DNA of 64,000 nucleotides from Pandoraea nosoerga (GTDB lineage: Bacteria > Pseudomonadota > Gammaproteobacteria > Burkholderiales > Burkholderiaceae), in the NCBI RefSeq assembly GCF_902459585.1, contig NZ_CABPSC010000009.1, positions 124,001 to 188,000 of the forward strand, written 5' to 3'. A program made the translations under genes and the position numbers. Positions within the stretch are counted from its first letter, which is position 1. Each line of letters opens with the position of its first letter. Below the pieces are notes generated by a model, which saw only the letters and a list, made by a program, of their open reading frames with translations, had not been told where the DNA came from and did not search any database. Below, in pieces: positions 9,662 through 18,897 of this stretch.

Positions 9662-10543
9662 ATGGCACAACTCGGTTTCATTGGTCTGGGCATCATGGGC
9701 GCGCCGATGGCGAAGCATTTGCAAAACGCCGGCCACAAGCTGTTCCTGTATGAGCGCCGCACGCCCCCGCAGGAGCTCATCGACGGCCAGGCTACGGTCT
9801 GCACGTCGGCCAAGGAAGTCGCCAAGCGCGCCGACATCGTCTTCGTGATGGTGCCGGACACGCCGGACGTGGGCGCGGTGCTGTTCGGTCAGGACGGCCT
9901 GGCCGAGGGCCTGAGCGCAGGCAAGATCGTCGTCGACATGAGCTCGATCTCGCCGATCGAAACGAAGGAATACGCCAAGAAGATCAAGGCGCTGGGCTGC
10001 GAGTATCTGGACGCCCCGGTCTCGGGCGGTGAAGTCGGCGCGAAAGCCGCCACGCTGTCGATCATGGTCGGCGGCTCGCAAGCCGCGTTCGACGACGTCA
10101 AGCCGTTCTTCGAACTGATGGGCAAGAACATCACCCTCGTGGGCGAGAACGGTGCGGGCCAGACCTGCAAGGTCGCCAACCAGATCGTGGTGGCACTCAC
10201 CATCGAAGCCGTGGGCGAAGCGCTGCTCTTCGCATCGAAGGCGGGCGCCGATCCGGCCAAGGTGCGCGAGGCGCTGATGGGCGGCTTTGCCTCGTCGCGG
10301 ATTCTCGAAGTGCATGGCGAGCGCATGGTCAAGCGCAATTTCGAGCCGGGCTTCCGCATCGCACTGCACCAGAAGGATCTGAACCTCGCGCTGCAAAGCG
10401 CGAAGGCGCTGGGCGTGTCGCTGCCGAACACGGCTACCTGCCAGGAGCTGTTCAACGCTTGCGCCGCCAACGGCGGCGCCGCGTGGGATCACTCGGGCAT
10501 GGTGCGCGCGCTGGAAATGCTCGCCAACCACACGGTCGCCTGA
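9662..10543 (+). CDS. glxR: 2-hydroxy-3-oxopropionate reductase (tartronate semialdehyde reductase)
   Basis: An NAD(P)H-dependent beta-hydroxyacid dehydrogenase that reduces tartronate semialdehyde to glycerate. The 293-residue protein (ATG 9662 with AAGGAG upstream) has the N-terminal dinucleotide motif GFIGLGIMGAPMA (residues 5-17). The family substrate motif DAPVSGGEVGA and the catalytic lysine segment GQTCKVANQ are both present. Third gene of the gcl-hyi-glxR set, so the three proteins form a complete glyoxylate-to-glycerate route. Confidence 0.95.
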   Translation: MAQLGFIGLGIMGAPMAKHLQNAGHKLFLYERRTPPQELIDGQATVCTSAKEVAKRADIVFVMVPDTPDVGAVLFGQDGLAEGLSAGKIVVDMSSISPIETKEYAKKIKALGCEYLDAPVSGGEVGAKAATLSIMVGGSQAAFDDVKPFFELMGKNITLVGENGAGQTCKVANQIVVALTIEAVGEALLFASKAGADPAKVREALMGGFASSRILEVHGERMVKRNFEPGFRIALHQKDLNLALQSAKALGVSLPNTATCQELFNACAANGGAAWDHSGMVRALEMLANHTVA

Positions 10544-10568
10544 GGCCCACCGTCGGGGACGCATCACG

Positions 10569-10612
10569 CGGCGTTTCCCTATCGGCATGACTTGCGCGAC
10601 AGGGAAACGCCG
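10569..10612. terminator. Hairpin between convergent glxR and asparaginase genes
   Basis: Perfect 12-bp arms cggcgtttccct and agggaaacgccg surround a 20-nt loop, 26 bp after the glxR stop. There is no T-tract, so it may act as a 3'-end stabiliser or a weak two-way terminator. The rest of 10544-10823 holds nothing I can identify. Confidence 0.6.
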
Positions 10613-10823
10613 GCTCACCGGGTAGTTCGCGAGAAGACCGAGAAACGGCGGCCGCATGACCGGCAAAGCCGTCGGCACGGGAGTTGAGAAGACCGGAAGA
10701 CGGCCAGGACGGCCTGCCCGAGAACGGGCGGCGCGCTGCCGATCGTGACGGCGCCAGTCGAATGACTCGCGCCGTATTTTTTTGCCCCCCGCCAGAACGC
10801 GGCGGCCAAAGACGACGGTCGTC

Positions 10824-11864
10824 TCAGTATTCGTCGAAAAGGCTCTGCATGCGCTCGCGCGGCACGCCGGCCTGAAGCGCGAGCATCAGCAATACGCGCG
10901 CCTTGAACGGATGCAGGTTGCCTGCGCTTACGAAACCGTACTGATCGTCGGGCGCCGCGCCGTTGTGCATGACGTGACCGCTGCCCACGCGCGAGGCGCG
11001 CACCACGGTCACGCCGCGCTGCACCGCCTCGGCGAGCGCCTGCTGCAGCTGCGAGTGCAGCGAGCCGTTGCCCGTGCCCGCCACCACGATACCCTGTACG
11101 CCCGCCTCGACGAGGGCGTCGACGGCGATGCGCGAGACGCCCGCATAGCTCGACACCACCTCGACGGCAGGCAGCTCGCCCGACAGGCCGACGAACTCGC
11201 TCTCGACCGTGTGGTACTGCATGGCCGCGCGCTGGAACGCCACGCGCTCGTCCTGCACCCACCCCAGCACGCCGATCTCGGGCGAGTGAAACGCGTCGAC
11301 CTTGTAGGTGCTCGTCTTGACGACGTCGCGCGCACAGTGGATCTGGTTGTTGATGGCCACCATCACGCCGCGTCCGACCGAAATCGGATCGGTCGCCACG
11401 CGCACCGCATTGAGCAGGTTGAGCGGGCCGTCGGCAGACAGCGCCGTTGCCGGGCGCATCGCCGCCGTGAACACCACGGGCTTGCGACTGTTGACGGTCA
11501 GATGCAGGTAGTAGGCCGTCTCTTCGAGCGTGTCGGTGCCGTGCGTGATGACCGCGCCCGCCACATCGGGCTGCGCCAGCAAGGCATTGACGCGCGCGGC
11601 CAGCTTTTGCCAGAGCGCCACGCTCATGTCCTTGCTGTCGATCTGCGCGACCTGTTCCGCATGGATGTGCGCAATGCTGCCCAGCGCGGGCACCGCCGCG
11701 AGCAGATCCTGGATGCCGAGCGCGCCGGCCTGATAGCCGGCCGTGCGGGTGGCGTCGGCCGCGCTTCCCGCAATCGTGCCGCCCGTGGCGAGCAGCGCAA
11801 TGCGCGGCAGATCGCCTGCCGGCACGGCGTAGTGAGGCGTCGGATGGAAAGTGGTCAAGGTCAT
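10824..11864 (-). CDS. ansB: L-asparaginase, type II family
   Basis: Hydrolyses L-asparagine (often also glutamine) to aspartate and ammonia. The 346-residue product (start ATG 11864) has the full catalytic set. The nucleophile threonine is in LLATGGTIAG (T30), the second threonine-aspartate pair in ITHGTDTLEET, and the lysine in RDVVKTST. The C-terminus KARVLLMLALQ is also typical. The sequence is type II-like, but I see no clear signal peptide; the first 20 residues are not hydrophobic, so a cytoplasmic location is likely. It stands alone between glxR and the sulfate operon. Confidence 0.9.
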   Translation of the reverse strand: MTLTTFHPTPHYAVPAGDLPRIALLATGGTIAGSAADATRTAGYQAGALGIQDLLAAVPALGSIAHIHAEQVAQIDSKDMSVALWQKLAARVNALLAQPDVAGAVITHGTDTLEETAYYLHLTVNSRKPVVFTAAMRPATALSADGPLNLLNAVRVATDPISVGRGVMVAINNQIHCARDVVKTSTYKVDAFHSPEIGVLGWVQDERVAFQRAAMQYHTVESEFVGLSGELPAVEVVSSYAGVSRIAVDALVEAGVQGIVVAGTGNGSLHSQLQQALAEAVQRGVTVVRASRVGSGHVMHNGAAPDDQYGFVSAGNLHPFKARVLLMLALQAGVPRERMQSLFDEY

Positions 11865-12053
11865 GCCAGCGATTGTATCCAATACTGCCGCGCTTCCCAA
11901 TCGCCGAAAAAAGCCGCTAGAAAATGTCGCTGAAACAAGCGATCGCGCCGGGCGGCGAAACCGCCGCCGGCGTCATGACGATGTCGTGTCCGGCACTGCC
12001 GGCGCAGCCCGGGCATGGCCGTGAGCTCGCGCAAGTCGGCACGCGAACTTGAT

Positions 12054-12105
12054 GCAGCGAATTCGGGCAGCGAACTCGGGCAGCGAACTCGGGCAGCGAA
12101 GTTCA
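12054..12105. repeat. 13-bp tandem repeat at the end of the cysB-like gene
   Basis: Four 13-bp units (gcagcgaactcgg), the fourth degenerate. The last unit includes the TGA stop (12103-12105) of the minus-strand regulator, so the array sits exactly at the gene's 3' end. Confidence 0.8.
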
Positions 12106-13041
12106 GGCTGCAAATTCGAGCGCTTCGCGAAGCTGCGTCGAGATGTCCTGTTCCTTGAGCGCCGGAGCGAGCATCTCGATGAAGCGATATGCGTAGGAGC
12201 GCAGGAACGCCCCGCGGCGCAGCCCGATGCGCGTGGTGCTCGGCTCGAAGGCGTTGTCCAGCTCGAGCACGGCCAGATCCTGGTCCTTGCGCGGATCGAC
12301 CGCCATTGCGGCCACGATTCCCACGCCGAGTCCCAGCTCGACGTATGTCTTGATGACGTCCGTATCGAGGGCGGTGAGCACGATGTCGGGCACGAGCCCC
12401 TGATCCTGGAACGCCTTGTCGACGTGCGAGCGGCCCGTGAAGTCGCCGTCATACGTGATGATCGGGTATTCGGCGATGTCGGCGAGCGTCACGTTCTCGC
12501 GTCCGACGAGCGGATGCTCCTTCGGTACCACGGCCACGTGGTGCCACGAATAGCACGGGAAGGTCACGATGTCGGGGAAGCGGTCGAGCGCCTCGGTCGT
12601 GATGCCGATGTCGGCCTCGCCGTCGATGACCATCTGCGCGATCTGGCGCGGGCTGCCCTGGCGCAGCGCGAGATGCACCTTCGGGTACACGCTCGTGAAC
12701 TGCTTGATGACCTGCGGCAGCGCGTAGCGTGCTTGCGTGTGGGTGGTGGCGACCACCAGATGACCGCTGTCCTGATCGGCGAACTGGCGCGCGACGCGAC
12801 GCAGGTTCTCGGCGTCGAGCAGCATGCGCTCGATGAGCTGCAGCACGGCCTTGCCCGGCTCCGTGAGGCCCGTAAGGCGCTTGCCGCGACGCACGAACAC
12901 GTCCACGCCGAGTTCGTCCTCGAGGTCTTTGATCTGCTTGCTCACGCCCGACTGCGAGGTGTAGAGCGCGCTGGCAGCCTCGGTGAGGTTCAGGTTCTGC
13001 CGGACTGCTTCGCGCACGTAGCGCAATTGCTGGAAATTCAT
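12103..13041 (-). CDS. cysB: CysB-family LysR regulator of sulfur assimilation
   Basis: A 312-residue LysR regulator of the CysB/Cbl subgroup, which activates sulfate uptake genes with N-acetylserine as inducer. The DNA-binding domain is the characteristic MNFQQLRYVREAVRQNLNLTE with TSQSGVSKQIKDLEDELG (recognition helix about residues 29-48). The effector domain contains the CysB-type TTHTQARYALP and YDGDFTGRSHVD segments. It is the last gene after sbp-cysT-cysW-cysA on the same strand, 145 bp after cysA. Cbl rather than CysB cannot be excluded. GGAG lies before the ATG at 13041. Confidence 0.9.
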   Translation of the reverse strand: MNFQQLRYVREAVRQNLNLTEAASALYTSQSGVSKQIKDLEDELGVDVFVRRGKRLTGLTEPGKAVLQLIERMLLDAENLRRVARQFADQDSGHLVVATTHTQARYALPQVIKQFTSVYPKVHLALRQGSPRQIAQMVIDGEADIGITTEALDRFPDIVTFPCYSWHHVAVVPKEHPLVGRENVTLADIAEYPIITYDGDFTGRSHVDKAFQDQGLVPDIVLTALDTDVIKTYVELGLGVGIVAAMAVDPRKDQDLAVLELDNAFEPSTTRIGLRRGAFLRSYAYRFIEMLAPALKEQDISTQLREALEFAA

Positions 13042-13186
13042 GATGTGACTCCGCCCTATGGCTTGTCTGTCCGTGTTGACTGTTTTGGTTATGAACGGCT
13101 TGCCCTGCCCGGGCGCGCCGGGCGTCCGACCGGCGTTGGCCCGTGCCGGCCCTTGCGCCTATGCACCCATATGCCTGCGCCGCCCC

Positions 13187-14263
13187 TTATGCCTGCGCCG
13201 CAAATACGCGCAGCTGACGCGGCACGGCGCGCAGCGTCGCTCCGGCGTCCGCCTTCAACGCCTGCCAGCCCGAGCGCGTGAGCTCCGCTTCCCATACCGC
13301 GTTGCCGGGTGCGGCAAGCTCCACTCGCACGGTGCCGCCGAGCGGGATCGCGCGACGCACGGCCACGTCGACGCCCGGGCCGCCGTCGTGCGCGGGCAGC
13401 AGCGCGAGATCGTGCGGCCGCACGTAGGCGATCGCGCGGCCGTCCTGCGGCAGCGCGGGCAGGTCCTCGCGCGGCACCGTCACACGATACGCGCCGGCGT
13501 CCGCGATGAAATCGTGCGTGCGCAGCTCGCCCGGGAGCCGGTTGGCCGCTCCGAGGAACTCGTACACGAAGGCGCTCTGCGGCGTGTCGTACACGTCCTG
13601 CGGCGCGCCGATCTGCTCGACCTTGCCGCGATTCATCAGCACGATGCGGTCGGCGACTTCCAGCGCCTCTTCCTGGTCGTGCGTGACGAAGATCGTGGTG
13701 ATGTGCAACTCGTCGTGCAGCCGGCGCAGCCAGCTGCGCAGCTCCTTGCGCACTTTCGCATCGAGCGCGCCGAACGGCTCGTCGAGCAACAGCACCTTCG
13801 GCTCGACGGCCAGGGCCCGCGCCAGCGCGATACGCTGGCGCTGTCCGCCCGAAAGCTCGGCCGGATAGTGGTCGGCGAGCCAGTCAAGCTGCACCAGCCC
13901 CAGAAGTTCATGCACCTTGGCGCGGATCTGCGCGTCCGAGAGACGTTCTCGGCGCGACTTCACACGCAGGCCGAACGCCACGTTCTCGAATACCGTCATG
14001 TGGCGAAACAGCGCGTAATGCTGAAATACGAAGCCGACCTGCCGCTCGCGTGTGCCAACCGAGGCGACGTCTTCGCCATTGAGGACCACGCGCCCGGCGT
14101 CCGCGAACTCCAGCCCGGCGACGATGCGCAACAGCGTGGTCTTGCCGCAGCCGGACGGCCCGAGCAGCGCCACGAGCTCGCCCGTGGGGAATTCGAGACT
14201 GACGTCGTCGAGCGCCGCGAAATCGCCGAAACGTTTCGAAACCTGTTGTACCTGGATACTCAT
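13187..14263 (-). CDS. cysA: Sulfate/thiosulfate ABC transporter ATP-binding protein CysA
   Basis: The ATPase that powers the CysTW sulfate permease. The 358 residues show Walker [14 protein letters not shown] (about 33-45), signature [14 protein letters not shown], Walker [14 protein letters not shown] and the switch histidine in [16 protein letters not shown]-like C-terminal regulatory domain (about 240-358) follows. GAGGAG sits 8 bases before the ATG. It follows cysW by 57 bp, a gap that contains an 8-bp tandem repeat. Confidence 0.96.
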   Translation of the reverse strand: MSIQVQQVSKRFGDFAALDDVSLEFPTGELVALLGPSGCGKTTLLRIVAGLEFADAGRVVLNGEDVASVGTRERQVGFVFQHYALFRHMTVFENVAFGLRVKSRRERLSDAQIRAKVHELLGLVQLDWLADHYPAELSGGQRQRIALARALAVEPKVLLLDEPFGALDAKVRKELRSWLRRLHDELHITTIFVTHDQEEALEVADRIVLMNRGKVEQIGAPQDVYDTPQSAFVYEFLGAANRLPGELRTHDFIADAGAYRVTVPREDLPALPQDGRAIAYVRPHDLALLPAHDGGPGVDVAVRRAIPLGGTVRVELAAPGNAVWEAELTRSGWQALKADAGATLRAVPRQLRVFAAQA

Positions 14264-14280
14264 TCGTCTTGCTCCTCGAT

Positions 14281-14312
14281 GCGTTGCCGCGTTGCCGCGT
14301 TGCCGTGCTGCC
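14281..14312. repeat. 8-bp tandem repeat between cysW and cysA
   Basis: Three identical gcgttgcc units plus one variant (gtgctgcc) lie just after the cysW stop (14321 on the minus strand), in the 57-bp gap before cysA. Confidence 0.75.
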
Positions 14313-14320
14313 GCGGCGGC

Positions 14321-15226
14321 TCAGGCCTGAACGGCGTCTTCGCGCCGCGCGGCCTTGTCCAGCGCCAGCTTGCGCTCGGCCCACAGCTTGAGCGCGAGCG
14401 TGGCGAGCGCGAGCAGCGCGAGAATCGATGCCGCCGCGAACGCGCCCACCGTGTGGTAGTCGTTGTATTCGATCTCCACATGTAGCGGCAGCGTGTTGGT
14501 TTCGCCGCGAATGTGGCCGGAGACGACCGACACCGCGCCAAACTCGCCCATTGCCCGGGCGTTGCACAGAATCACGCCGTACAGCAGCCCCCATTTGATC
14601 TTCGGCAGCGTCACGCGCGTGAACACCTGCCAGCCGCTCGCGCCGAGCACGCGCGCGGCCTCTTCTTCTTCGCTGCCCTGCGCCTGCATGAGCGGAATCA
14701 GCTCGCGCGCCACGAACGGGAAGGTGACGAACACCGTCGCGAGCACAAGCCCCGGCAACGCGAACACGATCTTCAGGTTGTTGGCGTCGAGCCAGGCCCA
14801 TAGCGGCCCCTGACGACCAAAGAGCAGCAGGAACGTCATGCCCGCAATGACCGGCGAGACCGAAAACGGCAGATCGATGAGTGTGGTGAGAAAGCTCTTG
14901 CCACGAAATTCGAAGCGCGCAATCGCCCACGACGCCGCCACGCCGAACACCAGATTGAGCGGCACCGCAATGAACGCGATCACGAGCGTGAGACGAATGG
15001 CCGAGAGCGCGTCCTCGTTGGTCAGCCCTTCCCAGTACGCGGCAAAGCCCTTGCCGAGCGCGGTGACGAACACCGACACGAGCGGCAGCACCAGGAACAG
15101 CGCGAAGAACAGCAGCGCCACACCGATGAGCACGGCCTTGACCGGCGCGGGCTCGTCGGTCGGGTCGGCGCGGCGTGCGGCGCTCGAGTGCGGCAAGGCG
15201 GGCGACAGTGCGAGTGAATCGGACAT
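14321..15226 (-). CDS. cysW: Sulfate ABC transporter permease CysW
   Basis: One of the two membrane permease subunits of the sulfate transporter. I place the start at ATG 15226 (MSDSLALSPALPHSSAARR, 301 residues); the frame stays open further upstream but that reading overlaps cysT and is not family-like. About six membrane segments run from residue 30 on. The EAA loop that contacts CysA is EEEEAARVLGASGWQVFTRVT, with LPKIKWGLLYG following. It lies 20 bp after cysT. Confidence 0.95.
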   Translation of the reverse strand: MSDSLALSPALPHSSAARRADPTDEPAPVKAVLIGVALLFFALFLVLPLVSVFVTALGKGFAAYWEGLTNEDALSAIRLTLVIAFIAVPLNLVFGVAASWAIARFEFRGKSFLTTLIDLPFSVSPVIAGMTFLLLFGRQGPLWAWLDANNLKIVFALPGLVLATVFVTFPFVARELIPLMQAQGSEEEEAARVLGASGWQVFTRVTLPKIKWGLLYGVILCNARAMGEFGAVSVVSGHIRGETNTLPLHVEIEYNDYHTVGAFAAASILALLALATLALKLWAERKLALDKAARREDAVQA

Positions 15227-15246
15227 GATGGAAGCGTTCCCTGAAA

Positions 15247-16110
15247 TCACACGCCGGCGGCGCGCCGACCCGAATGGCGGTTCTGCAGCCACCATTGCAG
15301 GGTATTGATGAGGAGCAGCAACACGAAGGAGATGCCCAGCATTACCACGGCCAGCGCCGCGGCGCCCGCGTAATCGAACTGCTCGAGCTTGGTCACGATG
15401 AGCAGCGAGGTGATTTCCGAGACCATCGGGATGTTGCCTGCGATGAAGATGACCGAACCGTATTCGCCGACGGCGCGCGCGAAGGCCAGCGCGAAGCCTG
15501 TCAGCAGCGCGGGCAGCACGGCCGGCAGGATGACGTGGCGCACCGTCTGCCAGCGCGACGCGCCCAGGCACGCCGCCGCCTCCTCCTGCTCGCGTTCGAA
15601 CTCTTCGAGCACGGGCTGGAGCGTGCGCACGACGAAGGGCAGACCGATGAAGGTCAGCGCCACGAAGATGCCCAGCGGCGTGAAGGCGATCTTGATGCCG
15701 AGCGGCTCGAACCAGCGGCCGATCCAGCCGTTCGGCGCGTAGACGGCCGCCAGCACGATGCCGGCCACGGAGGTAGGCAGCGCGAACGGCAGGTCGATGA
15801 GCGCGTCGACGAACCGCTTGCCCGGGAACGTGTAGCGCACCAGCACCCACGCCAGGATGAAGCCGAACACGGCGTTGAGCATGGCCGCCGCGAGCGAGAT
15901 GCCGAACGTGAGGCGATACGACGCGAGCACGCGCGGCGAACCCACCGCGGCGACGAAGCTCGCCCAGTCGAGCGAGCTCGCCTTGATGAAAACCATGAGC
16001 AACGGCACCAGCACCACCAGGCTCAGGTACGCGACGGTGTAGCCCATCGTCAGGCCGAAGCCGGGCAAGGCACTCGGCTTGCGCCAGAGAGGAAACAGTG
16101 CGGTACTCAT
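15247..16110 (-). CDS. cysT: Sulfate ABC transporter permease CysT (CysU)
   Basis: The partner permease of CysW. The 287-residue membrane protein has about six transmembrane segments and the EAA coupling loop EEAAACLGASRWQTVRHV. The conserved permease pattern IDLPFALPTSVAGIVL appears at about residues 105-120. AAGGAG sits 8 bases before the ATG at 16110. It lies 24 bp downstream of sbp, within the sulfate operon. Confidence 0.95.
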   Translation of the reverse strand: MSTALFPLWRKPSALPGFGLTMGYTVAYLSLVVLVPLLMVFIKASSLDWASFVAAVGSPRVLASYRLTFGISLAAAMLNAVFGFILAWVLVRYTFPGKRFVDALIDLPFALPTSVAGIVLAAVYAPNGWIGRWFEPLGIKIAFTPLGIFVALTFIGLPFVVRTLQPVLEEFEREQEEAAACLGASRWQTVRHVILPAVLPALLTGFALAFARAVGEYGSVIFIAGNIPMVSEITSLLIVTKLEQFDYAGAAALAVVMLGISFVLLLLINTLQWWLQNRHSGRRAAGV

Positions 16111-16134
16111 GCGAGGGTCTCCTTCGTCGCGCCG

Positions 16135-17175
16135 TTATTTCTTGGTGTAGATCTGGTCGAAGATGCCGCCGTCGGCGAAGTGCTTCGCCTGCGTCTTCGT
16201 CCAGCCGCCCAGGTCGGCGTCGACCGTGTAGAGCTTGAGCTTCGGATATTGCGCCTCATACTTCTTCGCGATTTCCGGCGAACGCGGACGATAGAAGTGC
16301 TTCGCGGCGATCTCCTGCCCTTGCGGCGAGTACAGCCATTGCAGATAGGCCTCGGCCACCTTGCGCGTGCCGTGCTTGTCGACGTTCTTGTCGACCACGG
16401 CGACCGGCGGCTCCGTCAGGATCGACGAGGACGGCACGACGATGTCGAACTTGTCCGGACCGAGATCCTTCACCGAGAGCAGCGCTTCGTTTTCCCAGGC
16501 GATCAGCACGTCGCCAATGCCGCGCTCGACGAACGTGGTCGTCGCGCCGCGCGCGCCCGAGTCGAGCACGCCGACATTCTTGTACAGCGCCTTGACGAAC
16601 TCCTGCGCCTTCTGCTCATTGCCGCCCGGCTGCTTGAGCGCGTACAGCCATGCGGCGAGATAGTTCCAGCGCGCGCCGGCCGAAGTCTTCGGGTTCGGCG
16701 TGACGACGCTGATGCCCGGCTTGACGAGATCGCCCCAATCCTTGATCTGCTTCGGGTTGCCCTTGCGCACGAGCAGGACGATCGTCGACGTGTACGGCGT
16801 GGCATTGTCCGGCAGGCGCTTTTGCCAGTCCTTGCTCACGAGGCCGGCCTGCGCCAGTTCGTCGATGTCGGCCGAAATGCCGAGCGTGACCACGTCGGCA
16901 GGCGCGCCATCGAGCACGGTGCGGGCCTGCTTGCCCGAGCCGCCGTGCGAGGCCTTCACGTTCACCGTATCGCCCGCGACCTGCCTGTAATGCGCTTCAA
17001 AGGCCTTGTTGTAGTCGGCGTACAGCTCACGCGTCGGGTCGTAGGACACGTTGAGCAGCGACACGCTCGCGGCGTGCGCCTGAATGGCAATGCCCGCGGC
17101 CAGCGCCACCGCACCCAGTTTCCCGAACGCCCTCACCAGCTGCTTAGCTTTCGATCCCCGTGCTGCTTTGCTCAT
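16135..17175 (-). CDS. sbp: Periplasmic sulfate-binding protein
   Basis: The solute receptor that delivers sulfate to CysTWA. The 346-residue precursor (ATG 17175, GAGGAG 8 bases upstream; a GTG at 17184 is less well placed) has a signal peptide with probable cleavage after A35 (QAHA-ASVS). The mature part carries the family sequences [14 protein letters not shown] and [14 protein letters not shown], whose serine and glycine residues contact sulfate. It leads the operon and is preceded by an AT-rich regulatory region shared with divergent lexA. Confidence 0.95.
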   Translation of the reverse strand: MSKAARGSKAKQLVRAFGKLGAVALAAGIAIQAHAASVSLLNVSYDPTRELYADYNKAFEAHYRQVAGDTVNVKASHGGSGKQARTVLDGAPADVVTLGISADIDELAQAGLVSKDWQKRLPDNATPYTSTIVLLVRKGNPKQIKDWGDLVKPGISVVTPNPKTSAGARWNYLAAWLYALKQPGGNEQKAQEFVKALYKNVGVLDSGARGATTTFVERGIGDVLIAWENEALLSVKDLGPDKFDIVVPSSSILTEPPVAVVDKNVDKHGTRKVAEAYLQWLYSPQGQEIAAKHFYRPRSPEIAKKYEAQYPKLKLYTVDADLGGWTKTQAKHFADGGIFDQIYTKK

Positions 17176-17229
17176 GACTTGCACTCCTCGTTTGCTTACG
17201 CGTGGTAGGAGGCCAGTCTATGGGGGGCA

Positions 17230-17256
17230 CTAAATAATTAAAAATAATTATTTTTC
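17230..17256. promoter_or_regulatory. AT-rich palindrome upstream of sbp, candidate CysB site
   Basis: An almost pure A/T stretch includes the perfect 16-bp palindrome aaaaataattattttt (17240-17255), about 65 bp upstream of the sbp start. In such GC-rich DNA it is conspicuous, and CysB sites are AT-rich. Binding is inferred from context. Confidence 0.5.
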
Positions 17257-17380
17257 TTTTGTTTATGCCGGAATAAGGATTAGCGATTTCCTGCTGACGG
17301 CACGCCCGCGCCCGAGACCGCGGCATTCGCGCAAGCACTTCATGCAGTACATGAAGTTTTCACTTGCCTTTTTGCAAACA

Positions 17381-17396
17381 CTGTACAAAAATACAG
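17381..17396. promoter_or_regulatory. LexA (SOS) box 1
   Basis: CTGT-acaaaaat-ACAG matches the CTGT-N8-ACAG consensus exactly, 28 bp before the lexA ATG. It gives LexA autorepression. Confidence 0.9.
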
Positions 17397-17400
17397 TCAC

Positions 17401-17416
17401 CTGTGCTTCCATACAG
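17401..17416. promoter_or_regulatory. LexA (SOS) box 2
   Basis: CTGT-gcttccat-ACAG is a second exact CTGT-N8-ACAG site, 20 bp start-to-start from box 1 and only 8 bp from the lexA ATG. Such tandem boxes on one face of the helix also occur at other lexA genes. Confidence 0.85.
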
Positions 17417-17423
17417 TGACGCC

Positions 17424-18077
17424 ATGATCAAACTTACCGTCCGTCAACAGCAGGTCTATGAATTGGTCCGACAAGCGATCGAGCGCACCGGCTTTCCTCC
17501 CACGCGCGCCGAGATTGCGGCCGAACTCGGCTTCTCTTCGGCGAACGCCGCAGAGGAGCATCTGCGGGCACTGGCGCGAAAGGGTGTGATCGAGCTGGCG
17601 GCGGGTCAGTCGCGCGGCATCCGCCTCAAGCGCCTGGACGAAGCGGGTGGCTCGCACCAGTTCACGTTGCCGCACATGGGCCTCATGCAGTTGTCGCTGC
17701 CGCTCGTCGGGCGCGTGGCCGCAGGCAGCCCGATCCTGGCGCAGGAGCACATCGAACGCAATTTCCAGTGCGATCCAAACCTGTTCGCCCGGCAGCCGGA
17801 CTACCTGCTGAAGGTGCGCGGGATGTCGATGCGCGACGCCGGCATTCTCGACGGCGATCTGCTTGCCGTGCAGAAGGCGGCAGACGCCCGCGAAGGCCAG
17901 ATCGTCGTTGCGCGCATCGGCGACGACGTGACCGTCAAGCGATTCCACCGCATCAAGGGCGGGGTCGAGCTCATCGCCGAGAACCCCGATTTCGAGAATA
18001 TCCGCGTCGATGAGGGAAGCGGCGACTTCGCCCTGGAGGGAATTGCGGTCGGCCTGATCCGCAATAACGACCTCTGA
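17424..18077 (+). CDS. lexA: SOS repressor LexA
   Basis: Repressor and self-cleaving protease of the DNA-damage response. The 217-residue protein starts at ATG 17424 ([19 protein letters not shown]). The winged helix DNA-binding domain covers about 1-65, with recognition helix around [13 protein letters not shown]. The cleavage bond is A100-G101 in VGRVAAGSP, and the catalytic dyad is S135 (GMSMRDAG) and K172 (VTVKRFHR). Two SOS boxes precede it. The Shine-Dalgarno is weak because box 2 nearly abuts the start. Divergent from sbp. Confidence 0.97.
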   Translation: MIKLTVRQQQVYELVRQAIERTGFPPTRAEIAAELGFSSANAAEEHLRALARKGVIELAAGQSRGIRLKRLDEAGGSHQFTLPHMGLMQLSLPLVGRVAAGSPILAQEHIERNFQCDPNLFARQPDYLLKVRGMSMRDAGILDGDLLAVQKAADAREGQIVVARIGDDVTVKRFHRIKGGVELIAENPDFENIRVDEGSGDFALEGIAVGLIRNNDL

Positions 18078-18310
18078 CGCGATATCCAGGCACCCCTTGA
18101 TGCGGCATTCAAGCGGCATCCAAGGCGGTCGCTAAGCGTCTGTCCGGGCGCGCCGCGGCAAGCGGTACGCCCCGCTCCCTGAAGATTGGCATTTCCGTTT
18201 GCGCCGGGCTGGGTCCGGCGCCCGTGCCCTGCTGCGCCCGCAATTTGTGATTTGTGAAGCGATGCAACCGGACACGCCCCTCCGACCCACATTGAAAGAA
18301 GGATCGCATC

Positions 18311-18739
18311 ATGGCTCGACTCTTTGGTTTGCTGCGCGCGTCGCTGGGTGAAGCGCGCGTTCGAGTGTCGTCGCAGGCACGGCTGTCCGCGGTGTATGGC
18401 CTCTCGGCGCTGTCCGGCCCGTTTGCTGCCGCACCGGCCATGGCCCGCTCATATACCGTGCCGGCCCGCACGCGCAATGCCGCGCTCTCGCGCACGCTGA
18501 CGTCCGCCGTCGCGGCCACCGCGCGGCGCGCGTGCCCGGCCGGCAAGGCGGCCAAGGCCTCCCGCGACGTCCGCGGCCGAGAAGCGCCAACTGGCAGGCA
18601 AGTTCATGAGAAAGACGGCGGCTACGGCGTGCGGGTGTATCGCGACGTGTCGCATATCGTGATGGTGGGCAGCATCGCCGACGTGTGCCGCAAGCTCGAT
18701 CAGGCGGTCGGCGAGCAGTTCTGCCAGGCCGCCGTGTAA
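18311..18739 (+). CDS. Uncharacterised protein downstream of lexA
   Basis: I do not recognise this 142-residue product. AAGGA lies 8 bases before the ATG. The first 95 residues are rich in Ala, Arg and Ser and look disordered. The last 40 form a compact segment (GYGVRVYRDVSHIVMVG, then a helix with IADVCRKLDQAV) that could be a small alpha/beta domain. An internal start at M44 is possible. It follows lexA by 233 bp on the same strand, but no SOS box sits before it, so a link to the SOS response is only a guess. The strongest support for coding is the folded-looking C-terminus. Confidence 0.5.
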   Translation: MARLFGLLRASLGEARVRVSSQARLSAVYGLSALSGPFAAAPAMARSYTVPARTRNAALSRTLTSAVAATARRACPAGKAAKASRDVRGREAPTGRQVHEKDGGYGVRVYRDVSHIVMVGSIADVCRKLDQAVGEQFCQAAV

Positions 18740-18897
18740 CGCGCGAGCGGCACAGCTATGCGGCGCCACGCCGGCGGCTGGCCGCTTGCGACACAAGCCG
18801 CCGTGGCAACCATTGAGGCCTGGCGGGCGGCGCCGCCGGCACAACCCAACCCCGGCGGCTGCCGCGCCCGGTTGGCGACGGGCAGCCACCGCCCCGC

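Noticed and set aside
10569-10612. Insertion-sequence terminal repeats
   Set aside because: The 12-bp arms enclose only 20 nt, so they form a hairpin rather than the ends of a mobile element.
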